A DNA stretch of 64,000 nt from Flavobacteriaceae bacterium (GTDB taxonomy: Bacteria; Bacteroidota; Bacteroidia; Flavobacteriales; Flavobacteriaceae), in the NCBI GenBank assembly GCA_947446635.1, contig CANFHF010000004.1, positions 1 through 64,000 on the forward strand, read 5' to 3'. The position numbers were made by a program, and so were the translations under genes. Shown here piece after piece: positions 47,537 through 58,462 of the stretch (its first letter is position 1; each line of letters opens with the position of its first letter). The notes beneath the pieces were generated by a model, which did not search any database, was not told the DNA's origin, and saw only the letters and a list, made by a program, of their open reading frames with translations.

Positions 47537-47573
47537 AAAAAAATCCCGTTAAAAAGTTATCTAACGGGATTTT
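47537..47573 (-). terminator. Terminator of the pfkA-gapA transcript
   Basis: Twelve-base arms (47540-47551 with 47562-47573) with a ten-base loop are followed on the minus strand by a T-rich run. It lies just past the gapA stop. Confidence 0.82.
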
Positions 47574-47587
47574 GTAACATATTAAAA

Positions 47588-48625
<1,038 letters not shown>

Positions 48626-48661
48626 TTAAGAATTAAGGTTATTCTCGCACCTTGCTCTTTT

Positions 48662-49648
48662 TTATATTGACATTATTTCTGATACTCGCAACAATTCTCT
48701 GTCGATTTCTGTGTGTCCTTTAATAGCTTTTAATAATGGGGTTAGTTCTACTTTACCATTTAATATGCCAACCATATAATTTGACTTTCCATCCAATAAA
48801 GATTCAACTGCTTTTACACCTAGCCTACTGGCGAGAACCCTGTCAAAACAAGAAGGGGGACCTCCTCGTTGCATATGTCCCAATACCGAAACACGAACTT
48901 CATATTCTGGCAAATTAGCTTCAACGTAATCTTTTAATTCGAAAACATTTTTTCCTATTTTATCTCCCTCGGCAATAACAACAATACTAGAGGATTTTCC
49001 AGAGGTTTTGCTTTTTTTAAGGGATTCTAATAATCTTTCTAAACCCAAATCTTGTTCTGGTATTAGAATTTCTTCTGCACCAGCACCAATTCCTGCATTT
49101 AAAGCAATATGACCAGCGTCACGCCCCATTACCTCAACAAAAAACAATCGATTGTGCGAACTTGCCGTATCCCGTATTTTATCAATACATTCTACTACTG
49201 TATTTAAGGCTGTGTCATAACCCAAAGTATGGGTAGTTCCGAAAATATCATTATCTATTGTTCCAGGAATTCCCATTACAGGAAATTTGAATTCTTTATT
49301 AAAAATTTCTGCACCAGTAAAACTTCCATCTCCACCAATAACTACAAATGCATCAATTGCAGCTTTAACAAGTTGCTCATATGCTTTTTTACGACCTTCT
49401 ATAGTCATAAATTCTTTTGACCTTGCTGATTTAAGAATTGTTCCTCCTTTATTAATGGTATTATTAACGCTTCTAGGTCCCATTTCTTTGAAGTCACCTT
49501 CTATCATTCCTTGATATCCTCTATAAATACCTACACATTGTATATTATGATATGCACATGTTCGAACCACAGCTCTAATAGCAGCATTCATACCTGGAGA
49601 ATCCCCACCAGAAGTGAGAACGCCAATCTTTTTTATTAATTTAGGCAT
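48662..49648 (-). CDS. pfkA: ATP-dependent 6-phosphofructokinase
   Basis: A 328-residue PFK of the PfkA family. The ATP loop LTSGGDSPGMNAA is at 11-23, with GGDGSFTGA and the catalytic segment GTIDNDIFGT, then VEVMGRDAGHIAL and HMQRGGPPSCFDR. The GGDGS plus GTIDND combination is that of ATP- rather than PPi-dependent enzymes. It is first in the pfkA-gapA unit. tamB follows on the same strand upstream, 139 bases away. Confidence 0.95.
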   Translation of the reverse strand: MPKLIKKIGVLTSGGDSPGMNAAIRAVVRTCAYHNIQCVGIYRGYQGMIEGDFKEMGPRSVNNTINKGGTILKSARSKEFMTIEGRKKAYEQLVKAAIDAFVVIGGDGSFTGAEIFNKEFKFPVMGIPGTIDNDIFGTTHTLGYDTALNTVVECIDKIRDTASSHNRLFFVEVMGRDAGHIALNAGIGAGAEEILIPEQDLGLERLLESLKKSKTSGKSSSIVVIAEGDKIGKNVFELKDYVEANLPEYEVRVSVLGHMQRGGPPSCFDRVLASRLGVKAVESLLDGKSNYMVGILNGKVELTPLLKAIKGHTEIDRELLRVSEIMSI

Positions 49649-49787
49649 AATCTAAGTGTTAAAGTGCAAAAATAACAAAGATTAACAATTAAATCAGGTG
49701 TTTTTAATTAATTACTAAATAACTTCAGAATTCAAACGTTTTAGTTAATAAGTTGGCGATCTATAACTCTAATAATTAAAACTTATT

Positions 49788-52700
49788 TTATTCTTCTTTA
49801 GGAATGGTAGCTTCTTTATTTAATACTTGTTTTGCAGTTATTGGTTTTTTAGATCTAGAAACAGTTAGATTCTCAACTGGCGAATTTGGATCTTGATCAG
49901 TTGTGGATGACTTTTTTTCTCTTTCTAATTTATGATTTTTAAATATTTTATTTGCTAGTTCTTTAAAGGTATCAAAATCTACTTCATAAGAAACTCCTAA
50001 TCCCTGGGTATAACCAATTCCTTGACCAATGTAATTAATATCATTTTCTCTATTAAACATACGTAAGTTTAAGGTTCCATCTTCATTAACTCTGTATTGT
50101 ATTTCAACATCTCCAATAATAGCAGTTTCATTTATTCCGCCAAAAGGAACTCCCACTTTTCCATTGAAAGTAATTCTTTCATTTATTTTAGAAGAAATGG
50201 AAGCTACAAACCTTCCGTCAGTTTCTTTCCCAATTCTTTTATCCGCAGAAATAACATTGATATCCACTTTAAATTTATCGTTATTTGTTTGAATAATACC
50301 TCCCAATAAACCCGTTGCCGTTTCGAATACACTTCTCGAAAAATCAGATTGACTTATACCTTCCGAACTCAGGAAGCCTCCAGAGGATAATAAATACAAG
50401 GCTTGGGTTTGTCTTACATCCTTATCATTCAATTTATATTGTATTTCTGATTTTAATACATTGCTAACTGTTGGAAATTCGAAATTAAAATCTGGCTCAG
50501 GACTTGCTAAATCACCTTTTACGCCAATTATTACGTCAACGGGTACTTTTTTGGTAAATGATGAATTTTCTAATAAAATAGCTGGATTTGCAGATGTTTT
50601 ATATACCGCTTCTAAATTCAACCTTGCTTTCATAGGGTCACCTTCCCAAGATATATAACCTCCCTTTTTCAACTCGAATTTTTTGTCAATAATGCCGCCA
50701 TATTTAAAATTATAAGTTCCTTCATAGGCTTGAAAATCACCCCACATATTAAATTTTCCTAAGGTGTTAATTTTAAATAATAATGTTCCATTTCCCTTTC
50801 CTTTCATCCCATGTCCAGAAATTCGATCTAAAATTACCTCAACTTCAGCATTTGGAGTTATATCAAGATCAAATTCTAGTTCAAGTCCTTTGTAATTTCT
50901 AGTATTCTCAATAATTCCTTTTTTGATATTATACTTTTCTTTTGGACTCAAAAAATGAATGAAATTATTTTCACTCACATTTTCAGAATCGTTAATAGGG
51001 ATTTTTAAAGCAGACCCTTTTTCAGATTTGGCATTAACTTTAATAAACAATCCATTCGTAGGACCTTTAATAGTGGCATTACCATTAATGAATGCTGTGC
51101 CATAGTAGGATGCGTCCTGATGGTCAGAGGTATTAAGGACTAGCAATCTTTTCGAATCAATATATAAATCTAACTTCCAATCCGAAAAATTATTATGCTG
51201 AATACTTCCGTTTAAAAGCCCTATAGTGCCAAATTTTGAATCCGTTAGAGTGCTCTTTCTAAATATAAACTTTTCGCTAGTCAAATCAACAATTGTTTTG
51301 TCGCTTAATGCATAATCAACATTCAGATAAGGGATGGTCAACCCTCCGCTATCAACATAGAGCCGTCCGTTGATATTTGGTTTTTTAAGATTACCTTCTA
51401 TTGTAGAATTTCCCGACGCCATACCCCTTATGTTAGATAACACATCACCACCAAGCGTATTTAATACTGCTAAACTAAATTTATTAAATTTTAAATTAAG
51501 ATCAAATAAGGGTTCATTATTAACGATTTCAAAACCTCCATTTAAATCAAAAGACTCTATATTTTGATTTTTTAGATTCGATTTTATAATAAACTTACTA
51601 AAACTTTTGTCTCCACTTATATTGAAATTTAATGTACCTAAATCGGTTTTATTAATATTCAAATGGTTAATTGTTATTGAAGAAGTCGGCTCATAAATGG
51701 CCTTATTCTGTTTGAAATTCACCAACCCATTTATATTTCCATTAAAAATAAATTTAGAATTTGTGGGGGTAATTTGATTTAAATCCACATCTTTAAAACT
51801 TAATTTTAAATCCTTAAATGTATTTTCTTTGATGCCACCATTAAAAGAAATTTCCTGATTTTCATGAGACAATAATATGTTATCAAAATTGAAATTTTTT
51901 AAAGATTTATCGAAAACTATTTTGTTATTTGGTGTTTCTTTCTCATTTAAAAACCATAAATAATCTTTGATTTTTATTTCGGATTTGCTAATTCCTACCA
52001 CGTTATTATTCTCCTTGTTTATAGTATGATATAAGTTCAAGTTAAAATAATCTTCTCCTTTTGATCCACCCTTAAATTCGGAACGAAAGAATAGAGTATC
52101 TTTCATAGTTACGTTTATAAAACTAAAATCACGAATTTTGTAATACTTTGTTTTAATGCTATCCAGTTCAATATAGGCATTATAAAGTGGGTTTTTATTG
52201 TCAATTTTAACTCTAATATTATCAAAAGTATTTTTAGAAGCGGTAACTTGAGGTGAATTAAAATTGAGTTTGAATTCTTGATTATCTGAATTGATGTTTC
52301 CCTTGACAATCGTATTGGAACCAATAGTAATTTCCGGGTAAAATATTTCTATAATTTTATTGTAAATAGTGAAATCAAACTTTAAAAACTGTCCTTTGCT
52401 TACTTTGATAGGGTTGTAATTTGTATACAAACTTCCTAACGAATTAGTCAATAAATTCCTTAATTGATTGAATTCATATTTCCCAACTAGTTTTCCTTCA
52501 ATTATATCTGGTGAATTTACCGAAATGGTTCGCTCTCTATTGGAATCAAAACTAGAATTGACTGTAAAATCATCAAAATTATAAGTTCCTTTTACATTTT
52601 GATAGGCCGTTTTATTAATAAAGATATTTCCTGTCAAATTTTCTATTGAATTCCCAGAGGCTTGAACCACAATATCCCCCCTAAAAACTGAAGTTGAATC

Positions 52701-54284
52701 CTTTATAAATTGTAATTTATGCAAGTCGGCATTTTTTACATTGATGTGGAAATCATACTTGTTTTCTTTTTCACTCAAATCAACCAAGCCGTCAAAATTC
52801 AAACTCAAGTTTGGATCATTTATTGAAACCTGGCCTTTATAAAGTGGCATCTTAAAATTCCCATTTATAACTATATGATTATAATTGTAATTATTATAAT
52901 CCATTTGCTTTATATTTCCTTTTATGGAGGTGTCTAAATATTTTTCAGAAAAACCTATGCCGTTAACATCAATATTTAGACTTGTTTTTTTTATGTCTTT
53001 TCTGCCCAAGAATATTCCCATATTAAAACCTTCCAAAACAACATTCCCTATATAAGAAGCCTTGGCAATACTGTCAATACCTTTCATCTTGAAATTTGAT
53101 TTTACTAATCCTAATTCGGTTGCTGCAATAAAATTAGCGTCAATCGAAGAAGCAGTAATCTGGGAATTCCCTTTAAGAGTAAAAAAACTTAATTTTTTTA
53201 TATTAATTGGTAATTTATTGCCTAAAACATTAGGAAGTAAAGTTACCAAGTCATCATAACTAGAAGAAACCCTTTCGAATTTTCCGTTCATGTAAAATCT
53301 TTGATCTTTTTTACCAAAAATATTTTTAAAATTGATATTGCCTTTTATTTGAGTGTTTTTAGAACTAACTAATTTTAATTTTGTTAAACTTAGATTGTTT
53401 AAAACTCCTTTAATATCTACTTTAATGTGAAAAATTTGATTTCTACCCAATTCTTTATAATAACAGCGGATATCATTAGAACCTATCGATGAAGAATGTA
53501 GTTTTAAATCAAATTGTACTTTGTTATTGAAATTTTTGAAATCCTCAATATTATAATTTAATATAACATCCGCTTTCAACTTCGATTCATTTGTCAATAA
53601 ATCAAGATTTTTTAATCGTATTTTCTTTTTGGTGTAACTGAATTCAGAACTTAAATTCTTGATAAATATTCCGTGGTGATCACTAAAAGACATAGTGTTA
53701 ATAATAGTATTAACGTTCGGTCCGTATATTTTAAAATCAATTATTGAGGTGTTTAGTTTAGTGAAATCAACCTCTTTAGGACTTAATTGGTTTTCATCTG
53801 TTAAGATAAAATGACTATTTGAGATAACTGCTTTATTAGCTGTCATCAAAAAATGTTTTTTTTGGGGCTTTCCAGTATCAAAAGCAGCAATAAATTTGTC
53901 TAGATTAGTATTTTTTTCTTTTTTATAGGTTTTTAAATTAAAGAGCAATCCGTCTAATCCTAGGTTTCCAAAAATCAAATCACCATCCAATATTTTTTTC
54001 CCGTCCAATATATTCGTTTTGATTCTATTAGCATAAATCAAAGTATCACTATGATGGTCTAAAATCAATACTTTTTTAAGCTTTACACCTCCAAAAACAG
54101 ACACCGCTACTTCATCAATGGCAATATGAACCCCATAACCCTTACTGATGCTTTCAACAAAATATTTAGCGATTTTTGTTTGTACAAAAGGTAACGAAAA
54201 TGAGATGCCAAGTACCAGTAAAAGTAGGATTAGTCCAAGTAGAGAACGAAATACTATTTTTTTAAATTTTTTGATACCTATTAT
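49788..54284 (-). CDS. tamB: TamB-family translocation/assembly module protein
   Basis: A very large envelope protein with an extended beta-taco body and a C-terminal DUF490 domain (LNLEAVYKTSANPAI, then GVKGDLASPEPDFNFEFPTVSNVLKSEIQYKLND). It is inner-membrane anchored and thought to move lipids or assist outer-membrane protein assembly with a TamA partner. A GTG at 54104 opens a 1438-codon frame, but the frame upstream still encodes family-like sequence, including the N-terminal transmembrane helix (SLLGLILLLLVLGISFSLPF) and FVQTKIAKYF. No ATG, GTG or TTG precedes that helix in frame; see the frameshift entry at 54284-54301. The given start marks where coding evidence ends. Confidence 0.88.
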   Translation of the reverse strand: MIGIKKFKKIVFRSLLGLILLLLVLGISFSLPFVQTKIAKYFVESISKGYGVHIAIDEVAVSVFGGVKLKKVLILDHHSDTLIYANRIKTNILDGKKILDGDLIFGNLGLDGLLFNLKTYKKEKNTNLDKFIAAFDTGKPQKKHFLMTANKAVISNSHFILTDENQLSPKEVDFTKLNTSIIDFKIYGPNVNTIINTMSFSDHHGIFIKNLSSEFSYTKKKIRLKNLDLLTNESKLKADVILNYNIEDFKNFNNKVQFDLKLHSSSIGSNDIRCYYKELGRNQIFHIKVDIKGVLNNLSLTKLKLVSSKNTQIKGNINFKNIFGKKDQRFYMNGKFERVSSSYDDLVTLLPNVLGNKLPINIKKLSFFTLKGNSQITASSIDANFIAATELGLVKSNFKMKGIDSIAKASYIGNVVLEGFNMGIFLGRKDIKKTSLNIDVNGIGFSEKYLDTSIKGNIKQMDYNNYNYNHIVINGNFKMPLYKGQVSINDPNLSLNFDGLVDLSEKENKYDFHINVKNADLHKLQFIKDSTSVFRGDIVVQASGNSIENLTGNIFINKTAYQNVKGTYNFDDFTVNSSFDSNRERTISVNSPDIIEGKLVGKYEFNQLRNLLTNSLGSLYTNYNPIKVSKGQFLKFDFTIYNKIIEIFYPEITIGSNTIVKGNINSDNQEFKLNFNSPQVTASKNTFDNIRVKIDNKNPLYNAYIELDSIKTKYYKIRDFSFINVTMKDTLFFRSEFKGGSKGEDYFNLNLYHTINKENNNVVGISKSEIKIKDYLWFLNEKETPNNKIVFDKSLKNFNFDNILLSHENQEISFNGGIKENTFKDLKLSFKDVDLNQITPTNSKFIFNGNINGLVNFKQNKAIYEPTSSITINHLNINKTDLGTLNFNISGDKSFSKFIIKSNLKNQNIESFDLNGGFEIVNNEPLFDLNLKFNKFSLAVLNTLGGDVLSNIRGMASGNSTIEGNLKKPNINGRLYVDSGGLTIPYLNVDYALSDKTIVDLTSEKFIFRKSTLTDSKFGTIGLLNGSIQHNNFSDWKLDLYIDSKRLLVLNTSDHQDASYYGTAFINGNATIKGPTNGLFIKVNAKSEKGSALKIPINDSENVSENNFIHFLSPKEKYNIKKGIIENTRNYKGLELEFDLDITPNAEVEVILDRISGHGMKGKGNGTLLFKINTLGKFNMWGDFQAYEGTYNFKYGGIIDKKFELKKGGYISWEGDPMKARLNLEAVYKTSANPAILLENSSFTKKVPVDVIIGVKGDLASPEPDFNFEFPTVSNVLKSEIQYKLNDKDVRQTQALYLLSSGGFLSSEGISQSDFSRSVFETATGLLGGIIQTNNDKFKVDINVISADKRIGKETDGRFVASISSKINERITFNGKVGVPFGGINETAIIGDVEIQYRVNEDGTLNLRMFNRENDINYIGQGIGYTQGLGVSYEVDFDTFKELANKIFKNHKLEREKKSSTTDQDPNSPVENLTVSRSKKPITAKQVLNKEATIPKEE

Positions 54285-54297
54285 TTTTTTAAATTTG
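54271..54297 (+). promoter_or_regulatory. Probable promoter of tsaD-rsmE-DUF4159
   Basis: TTG at 54271-54273 and TAAATTTG at 54290-54297 are separated by 16 bases, one short of the usual range. The tsaD ATG is 31 bases downstream. The elements overlap the tamB N-terminal coding region on the other strand. Confidence 0.4.
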
Positions 54298-54301
54298 TCA
54301 A
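54284..54301 (-). other. tamB: Probable one-base A-tract frameshift at the tamB 5' end
   Basis: On the minus strand a TTG at 54301-54299 opens TTG ACA AAT TTA AAA..., which would join the tamB frame if the seven-A tract at 54290-54284 had eight A's. It would then begin M-T-N-L-K-K-I-I-G-I, very like usual Flavobacterium TamB N-termini. As written, the frame breaks here. The options are sequencing or assembly error, a true one-base deletion, polymerase slippage on the A tract, or an unusual start codon. The same tract forms part of the likely tsaD promoter on the other strand. Confidence 0.5.
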
Positions 54302-54327
54302 ATATAAATCAAAATTTACGCCTTTAT

Positions 54328-55350
54328 ATGCAAAATTCCGAGGTTTTTATTCTTGCCATCGAAAGTTCTTGCGATGATACTGCCGCTGCCGTTTTACATA
54401 ACGATAAAGTCCTATCTAATGTTGTTGCTAATCAGTTGATTCATAATCAATATGGTGGCGTAGTTCCTGAACTTGCCTCGCGTGCTCATCAGCAAAATAT
54501 AGTTCCTGTTATTGACGCTGCGCTTCGTAAAGCAAATATACGAAAAGAACAGTTATCGGCAATTGCATTTACCCAAGGCCCAGGATTGATGGGTTCTCTT
54601 CTTGTAGGAAGTTCTTTTGCCAAGTCTTTGGCTTTAGCTTTAAAAATACCCTTGATTGCAGTAAATCACATGCAAGCCCATATTTTGGCTCATTTTATAG
54701 CTGAGGTAGGATTTGAAAAACCAGCATTTCCATTTCTTGCCTTAACAATTTCTGGGGGACACACACAAATTGTAAGAGTAGATGGTTTTTTTGATATGGA
54801 AATCATTGGAGAAACTACTGATGATGCCGTGGGAGAGGCTTTCGATAAAAGCGCTAAAATATTAGGCCTTCCCTATCCTGGAGGACCTTTGGTTGATAAG
54901 CATGCCCAACTAGGCAATCCAAAAGCATTTGCTTTTACAAAACCGAAAGTACCCGGATTAGATTTTAGTTTTTCTGGTTTAAAAACGGCAATTTTATATT
55001 TTATCCAAAAGAAAAAATTGGGAAACCCAAATTTTGTGGAAGAGAATCTCAATGATATTTGTGCCTCCATACAATATACCATTATCGAAATTTTAATGGA
55101 CAAATTAAAATTAGCCGTAAAGGAAACAAACATCAATAAAATCGCCATTGGCGGAGGTGTTTCGGCCAATTCTGGTATTAGAAAAATCTTAGCGGAAGCA
55201 GAAAAAAAATACGGATGGAAGACTTACATCCCAAAATTTGAATACACCACCGATAATGCTGCCATGATTGGAATTGTTGGTTATCAAAAGTTTTTATCCC
55301 AAAATTTCGAAACTTCCGCAGTTGTTTCAAAAGCACGAATTCAATTCTAA
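54328..55350 (+). CDS. tsaD: tRNA N6-adenosine threonylcarbamoyltransferase TsaD
   Basis: A 340-residue ASKHA-fold enzyme transferring threonylcarbamoyl to A37 of ANN-decoding tRNAs. The start MQNSEVFILAIESSCDDTAA is chosen because the upstream 60 codons are tamB antisense. Metal-binding HMQAH is at 114-118, and LTISGGHTQIV and the C-terminal GGVSANSGIR and DNAAMIG are diagnostic. It works with TsaB/TsaE and a TsaC-type synthase; TsaB and TsaE are not in the window. It is in an operon with rsmE (three-base gap). Confidence 0.96.
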   Translation: MQNSEVFILAIESSCDDTAAAVLHNDKVLSNVVANQLIHNQYGGVVPELASRAHQQNIVPVIDAALRKANIRKEQLSAIAFTQGPGLMGSLLVGSSFAKSLALALKIPLIAVNHMQAHILAHFIAEVGFEKPAFPFLALTISGGHTQIVRVDGFFDMEIIGETTDDAVGEAFDKSAKILGLPYPGGPLVDKHAQLGNPKAFAFTKPKVPGLDFSFSGLKTAILYFIQKKKLGNPNFVEENLNDICASIQYTIIEILMDKLKLAVKETNINKIAIGGGVSANSGIRKILAEAEKKYGWKTYIPKFEYTTDNAAMIGIVGYQKFLSQNFETSAVVSKARIQF

Positions 55351-55353
55351 ACT

Positions 55354-56064
55354 ATGCAATTATTTTATAATCCAAACATAAATAAAACTACCGAAAGCTT
55401 TTCTTTTGACAAAGAAGAAAGCAAGCATATAATTAAAGTTTTACGAAAGAAAGATACCGATATATTATATGTAACCAATGGTTTAGGTTTTTTATTTAAA
55501 ACTGAAATTACTTTAGCATCTGACAATAAATGTACCGTTCAAATTATTTCTTTCGAAACCGAAGCTCCTAAAAAATTTCAGCTGCATTTGGCGGTAGCAC
55601 CTACAAAAATGAATGATCGTTTTGAATGGTTTTTAGAAAAAGCTACCGAAATTGGCATTAATGAAATCACACCCATTATCTGTGATCGCTCCGAACGCAA
55701 AGTTATAAATGCAGAAAGATTTGAAAAAATTCTATTGACTGCCATGAAACAATCCAATGTTTTATATCTTCCAAAACTGAATAACGCCATAACTTTTAAA
55801 GAGTTTTTCAAACACGAAAATGAAGGTTTGCAATTGATTGCGCACTGTGAAGAAACCGATAAGATATCATTGAAATCGGTTTTGAAACCTAATACAAACG
55901 TGACTTTACTCATTGGACCAGAAGGGGATTTTTCGGAAAAAGAAATTGCTTTAGCGATTGAAAACAACTTCATTCCAGTATCTTTAGGAAATACTAGACT
56001 GCGGACGGAAACGGCAGCCATTGTAGCGTGTCATAGTGTTGTTTTTGTAAATGAAGAAGAATAA
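55354..56064 (+). CDS. rsmE: 16S rRNA (uracil-1498-N3)-methyltransferase
   Basis: A 236-residue SPOUT methyltransferase acting on the 30S subunit. An N-terminal PUA-like domain (about 1-70) is followed by the knotted catalytic domain with RFEWFLEKATEIGI, LLIGPEGDFSEKEI and SLGNTRLRTETAA, the SAM-binding trefoil loop. Length is typical. Confidence 0.95.
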   Translation: MQLFYNPNINKTTESFSFDKEESKHIIKVLRKKDTDILYVTNGLGFLFKTEITLASDNKCTVQIISFETEAPKKFQLHLAVAPTKMNDRFEWFLEKATEIGINEITPIICDRSERKVINAERFEKILLTAMKQSNVLYLPKLNNAITFKEFFKHENEGLQLIAHCEETDKISLKSVLKPNTNVTLLIGPEGDFSEKEIALAIENNFIPVSLGNTRLRTETAAIVACHSVVFVNEEE

Positions 56065-56081
56065 TTTTCAATAATAATATT

Positions 56082-56720
56082 ATGAAAAATATATATTTGT
56101 TATTCCTTTTAATATCTGTTACAGTTTTTTCTCAGGAAATCGCATTGGTAAAATACAGTGGTGGTGGAGATTGGTATGCTAATCCGACTTCATTAGCTAA
56201 TTTAATAAAATATTGCAATCAAAATATCAATACCAAAATAAAGTCCAAACCCGGAACAGTAGAGCCAAGTAATCCTGATTTATTCTCCTATCCTTTTGTT
56301 CACATGACAGGACACGGCAATGTTGTTTTAAGCGATGCTGATGTCAGTAATCTAAAAAATTATTTAATGTCAGGAGGTTTTCTTCATATAGACGATAACT
56401 ACGGAATGGATCAATATATTAGACCGGAAATTAAGAAAATATTTCCAAATAACGATTTAATAGAGATTCCTGCAAATCATCCTATCTTTCAAAAACCCTA
56501 TTTGTTTTCAAGCGGATTACCTAAAATACATGAGCATGGCGGAAAACGAGCTCAAGCTTTTGGGATTTTCATAAACAATAGACTAGTTTTGCTATATACT
56601 TACGAATGTGACTTAGGAGATGGCTGGGAAGATCAAGAAGTACATAATGATCCAATTGAGATTCGGGAAAAAGCTTTAAAAATGGGAGCCAATATTATAA
56701 ATTACATCTTTAATAATTAA
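56082..56720 (+). CDS. Exported DUF4159 protein
   Basis: A 212-residue protein with a signal peptide (MKNIYLLFLLISVTVFSQ, cleaved near 18). The body matches DUF4159: KYSGGGDWYANPTSLANLIKY, MTGHGNVVLSDADVSNLKNY, GGFLHIDDNYGMDQYIR and YTYECDLGDGWED. The family has a glutamine-amidotransferase-like fold and unknown function. It starts 17 bases after rsmE in the tsaD operon. Confidence 0.85.
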   Translation: MKNIYLLFLLISVTVFSQEIALVKYSGGGDWYANPTSLANLIKYCNQNINTKIKSKPGTVEPSNPDLFSYPFVHMTGHGNVVLSDADVSNLKNYLMSGGFLHIDDNYGMDQYIRPEIKKIFPNNDLIEIPANHPIFQKPYLFSSGLPKIHEHGGKRAQAFGIFINNRLVLLYTYECDLGDGWEDQEVHNDPIEIREKALKMGANIINYIFNN

Positions 56721-56775
56721 TTGGCTAATTAACCAAAAATCACTCCGTTAACAATTGTAATATTTTATCGGGAAA

Positions 56776-57288
56776 TTAATCTTTATCTTCACTTCCTTCT
56801 TGTTTTCCTCCAGTACTATTTTCTTCTACTCCTGTAGTCTGAAATACATCAGATCTGATTTCTGTGTGACGAATTTCTCCTCCAGTTGTTCCTGTTTGTT
56901 GTGCTAAAAACACTCCAACAAGAGCTACGATAAGAGCTACATAAGAAATTAATTTAGCTCTGGTATGTTTTTTAAAATTCAAGTATAATCCTCCAAGAGA
57001 AATCACTCCTAAAACATACAAAATAAAAGCTAGTTTTTCGGCCATTTCTTCATGTTCATGAATGATTTGTTTTCCTACCGAAGGCATGTCTTCTACAAGT
57101 TCTTCAGCTCCTTCTCCTGTTCCCATACTAAATGCAACAAAAATTGCCGCCACAATAAATAAAACATAAGCGGTACTTTTTACCGTATTGTTTTTTAATA
57201 AAATTCCTGAAATTAAAATTCCAAGACCAAAAATCGTCCCAATAATTGGAAAATGGTTTACTAACAAGTGTAAATGTGCGTCGTTCAT
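56776..57288 (-). CDS. DUF2231-like membrane protein
   Basis: A 170-residue protein with four predicted transmembrane helices. NDAHLHLLVNHFPIIGTIFGLGILI near the start and HEHEEMAEKLAFILYVLGV carry conserved histidines that in DUF2231 relatives may bind haem or metal. The acidic C-terminus (EGSEDKD) is cytoplasmic or periplasmic. It lies 55 bases downstream of the iron transporter gene on the same strand, so both may be expressed together; a role in iron or redox handling is inference. Confidence 0.65.
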   Translation of the reverse strand: MNDAHLHLLVNHFPIIGTIFGLGILISGILLKNNTVKSTAYVLFIVAAIFVAFSMGTGEGAEELVEDMPSVGKQIIHEHEEMAEKLAFILYVLGVISLGGLYLNFKKHTRAKLISYVALIVALVGVFLAQQTGTTGGEIRHTEIRSDVFQTTGVEENSTGGKQEGSEDKD

Positions 57289-57343
57289 AATTTTATGTTT
57301 AAAGTTAAAAAAGTATAATCATTCTGTTTTAAATCCTAAATAG

Positions 57344-58462
57344 TTATACGGCCAATGAAACACCGATTAAAGTTCCAATTCCATATGTTACGGCTGCGGC
57401 TGCTAACCCGAAAGCAACCTGCCTAAGCCCTGAAAAAAGGATGCTTTTTCCTGTCAATAAAGTAATAGCTGCGCCAATTCCAAAAAGACCAACTACACTA
57501 CTAGCTATGCTCAATAAAATGGCGTTTTTACCATCTAATATCATAAATGGATATAATGGAATAATAGCGCCAATAGCAAAAAGTATAAAAGAAGCAATGG
57601 CGGCTTCCCAGGCAGAACCACCCAATTCTTCCTTATCAATTCCTAATTCTTCTTTAATTATGGCGTCAATTGCGGAATCTGGGTTTTCAAATGCTTTGTC
57701 TGCTAATTTCTGAGCTTCAATTACATTCATTCCTTTGGCTTGGTAAAGCAAGACTAATTCTTTTTTTTCTTCTTCTGGAGAAGCTTCTAGCTCTTCCATC
57801 TCTAAATCGATTTGACGTTGATTTAATTCCCTTGAACTTTGTACAGAAAGCCACTCGCCCAATGACATTGAGATTGCCCCAGCCATAAGCCCAGCTATTC
57901 CTGTTAGTAAAATCGTGTTGTTAGAAACTGCTGCCCCCGCAACCCCCATAACTAAACTCATGTTAGAAACCAATCCGTCATTAGATCCTAAAACAGCCGC
58001 ACGTAAAGCATTACCACCAACGGACTTATGACGACTTTCGAATTTTGACAAGAACCCCCCAGAAACATTAAGTGCCGCATTGTTATTAACGGCCTCAATT
58101 ATATTGAGGTGATTGTGTTCAAAACCAGTAGGTTTTTCCCCTTTTTCAATTTTGTTTTTTATGGAATTTACGGCAAATTGCTTTTCAATATTCGACAAAC
58201 TACTGATAATAGAGCTGTAACCAAAAAGCTTACCTAATTTCAATTGGAATTTTGCTCTCGATGATGGCGTAGGCATTTTATGATTCGGCTCTAAATCTCT
58301 GACTTTATTCAGCATATGCTCTGCGTGACCTGTTTCGATTTGTGCCAAACTTTGCAAAACTCTACTTAAATTATCATCCGATTGAATATTTGCGATGCTA
58401 TTGTATAAAAATGCAGTGTCGATTTCCGTTTGTAGTTGTCCTTTTAGTTTATTTAAATCCAT
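57344..58462 (-). CDS. Ferritin-like/VIT1 fusion (Er-VIT iron transporter)
   Basis: A 372-residue fusion. An N-terminal rubrerythrin/ferritin-like di-iron helical domain (about 1-130) has QSLAQIETGHAEHML as the ExxH iron motif. It is joined to a VIT1/CCC1 transporter domain (about 145-372, five helices) with ALRAAVLGSNDGLVSN and MSLGEWLSVQSSREL. The arrangement matches the MbfA/erythrin-VIT family, which exports or sequesters Fe2+/Mn2+ and protects against iron stress. It is an inner-membrane protein. No Fur-like box was recognised upstream. Confidence 0.9.
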   Translation of the reverse strand: MDLNKLKGQLQTEIDTAFLYNSIANIQSDDNLSRVLQSLAQIETGHAEHMLNKVRDLEPNHKMPTPSSRAKFQLKLGKLFGYSSIISSLSNIEKQFAVNSIKNKIEKGEKPTGFEHNHLNIIEAVNNNAALNVSGGFLSKFESRHKSVGGNALRAAVLGSNDGLVSNMSLVMGVAGAAVSNNTILLTGIAGLMAGAISMSLGEWLSVQSSRELNQRQIDLEMEELEASPEEEKKELVLLYQAKGMNVIEAQKLADKAFENPDSAIDAIIKEELGIDKEELGGSAWEAAIASFILFAIGAIIPLYPFMILDGKNAILLSIASSVVGLFGIGAAITLLTGKSILFSGLRQVAFGLAAAAVTYGIGTLIGVSLAV

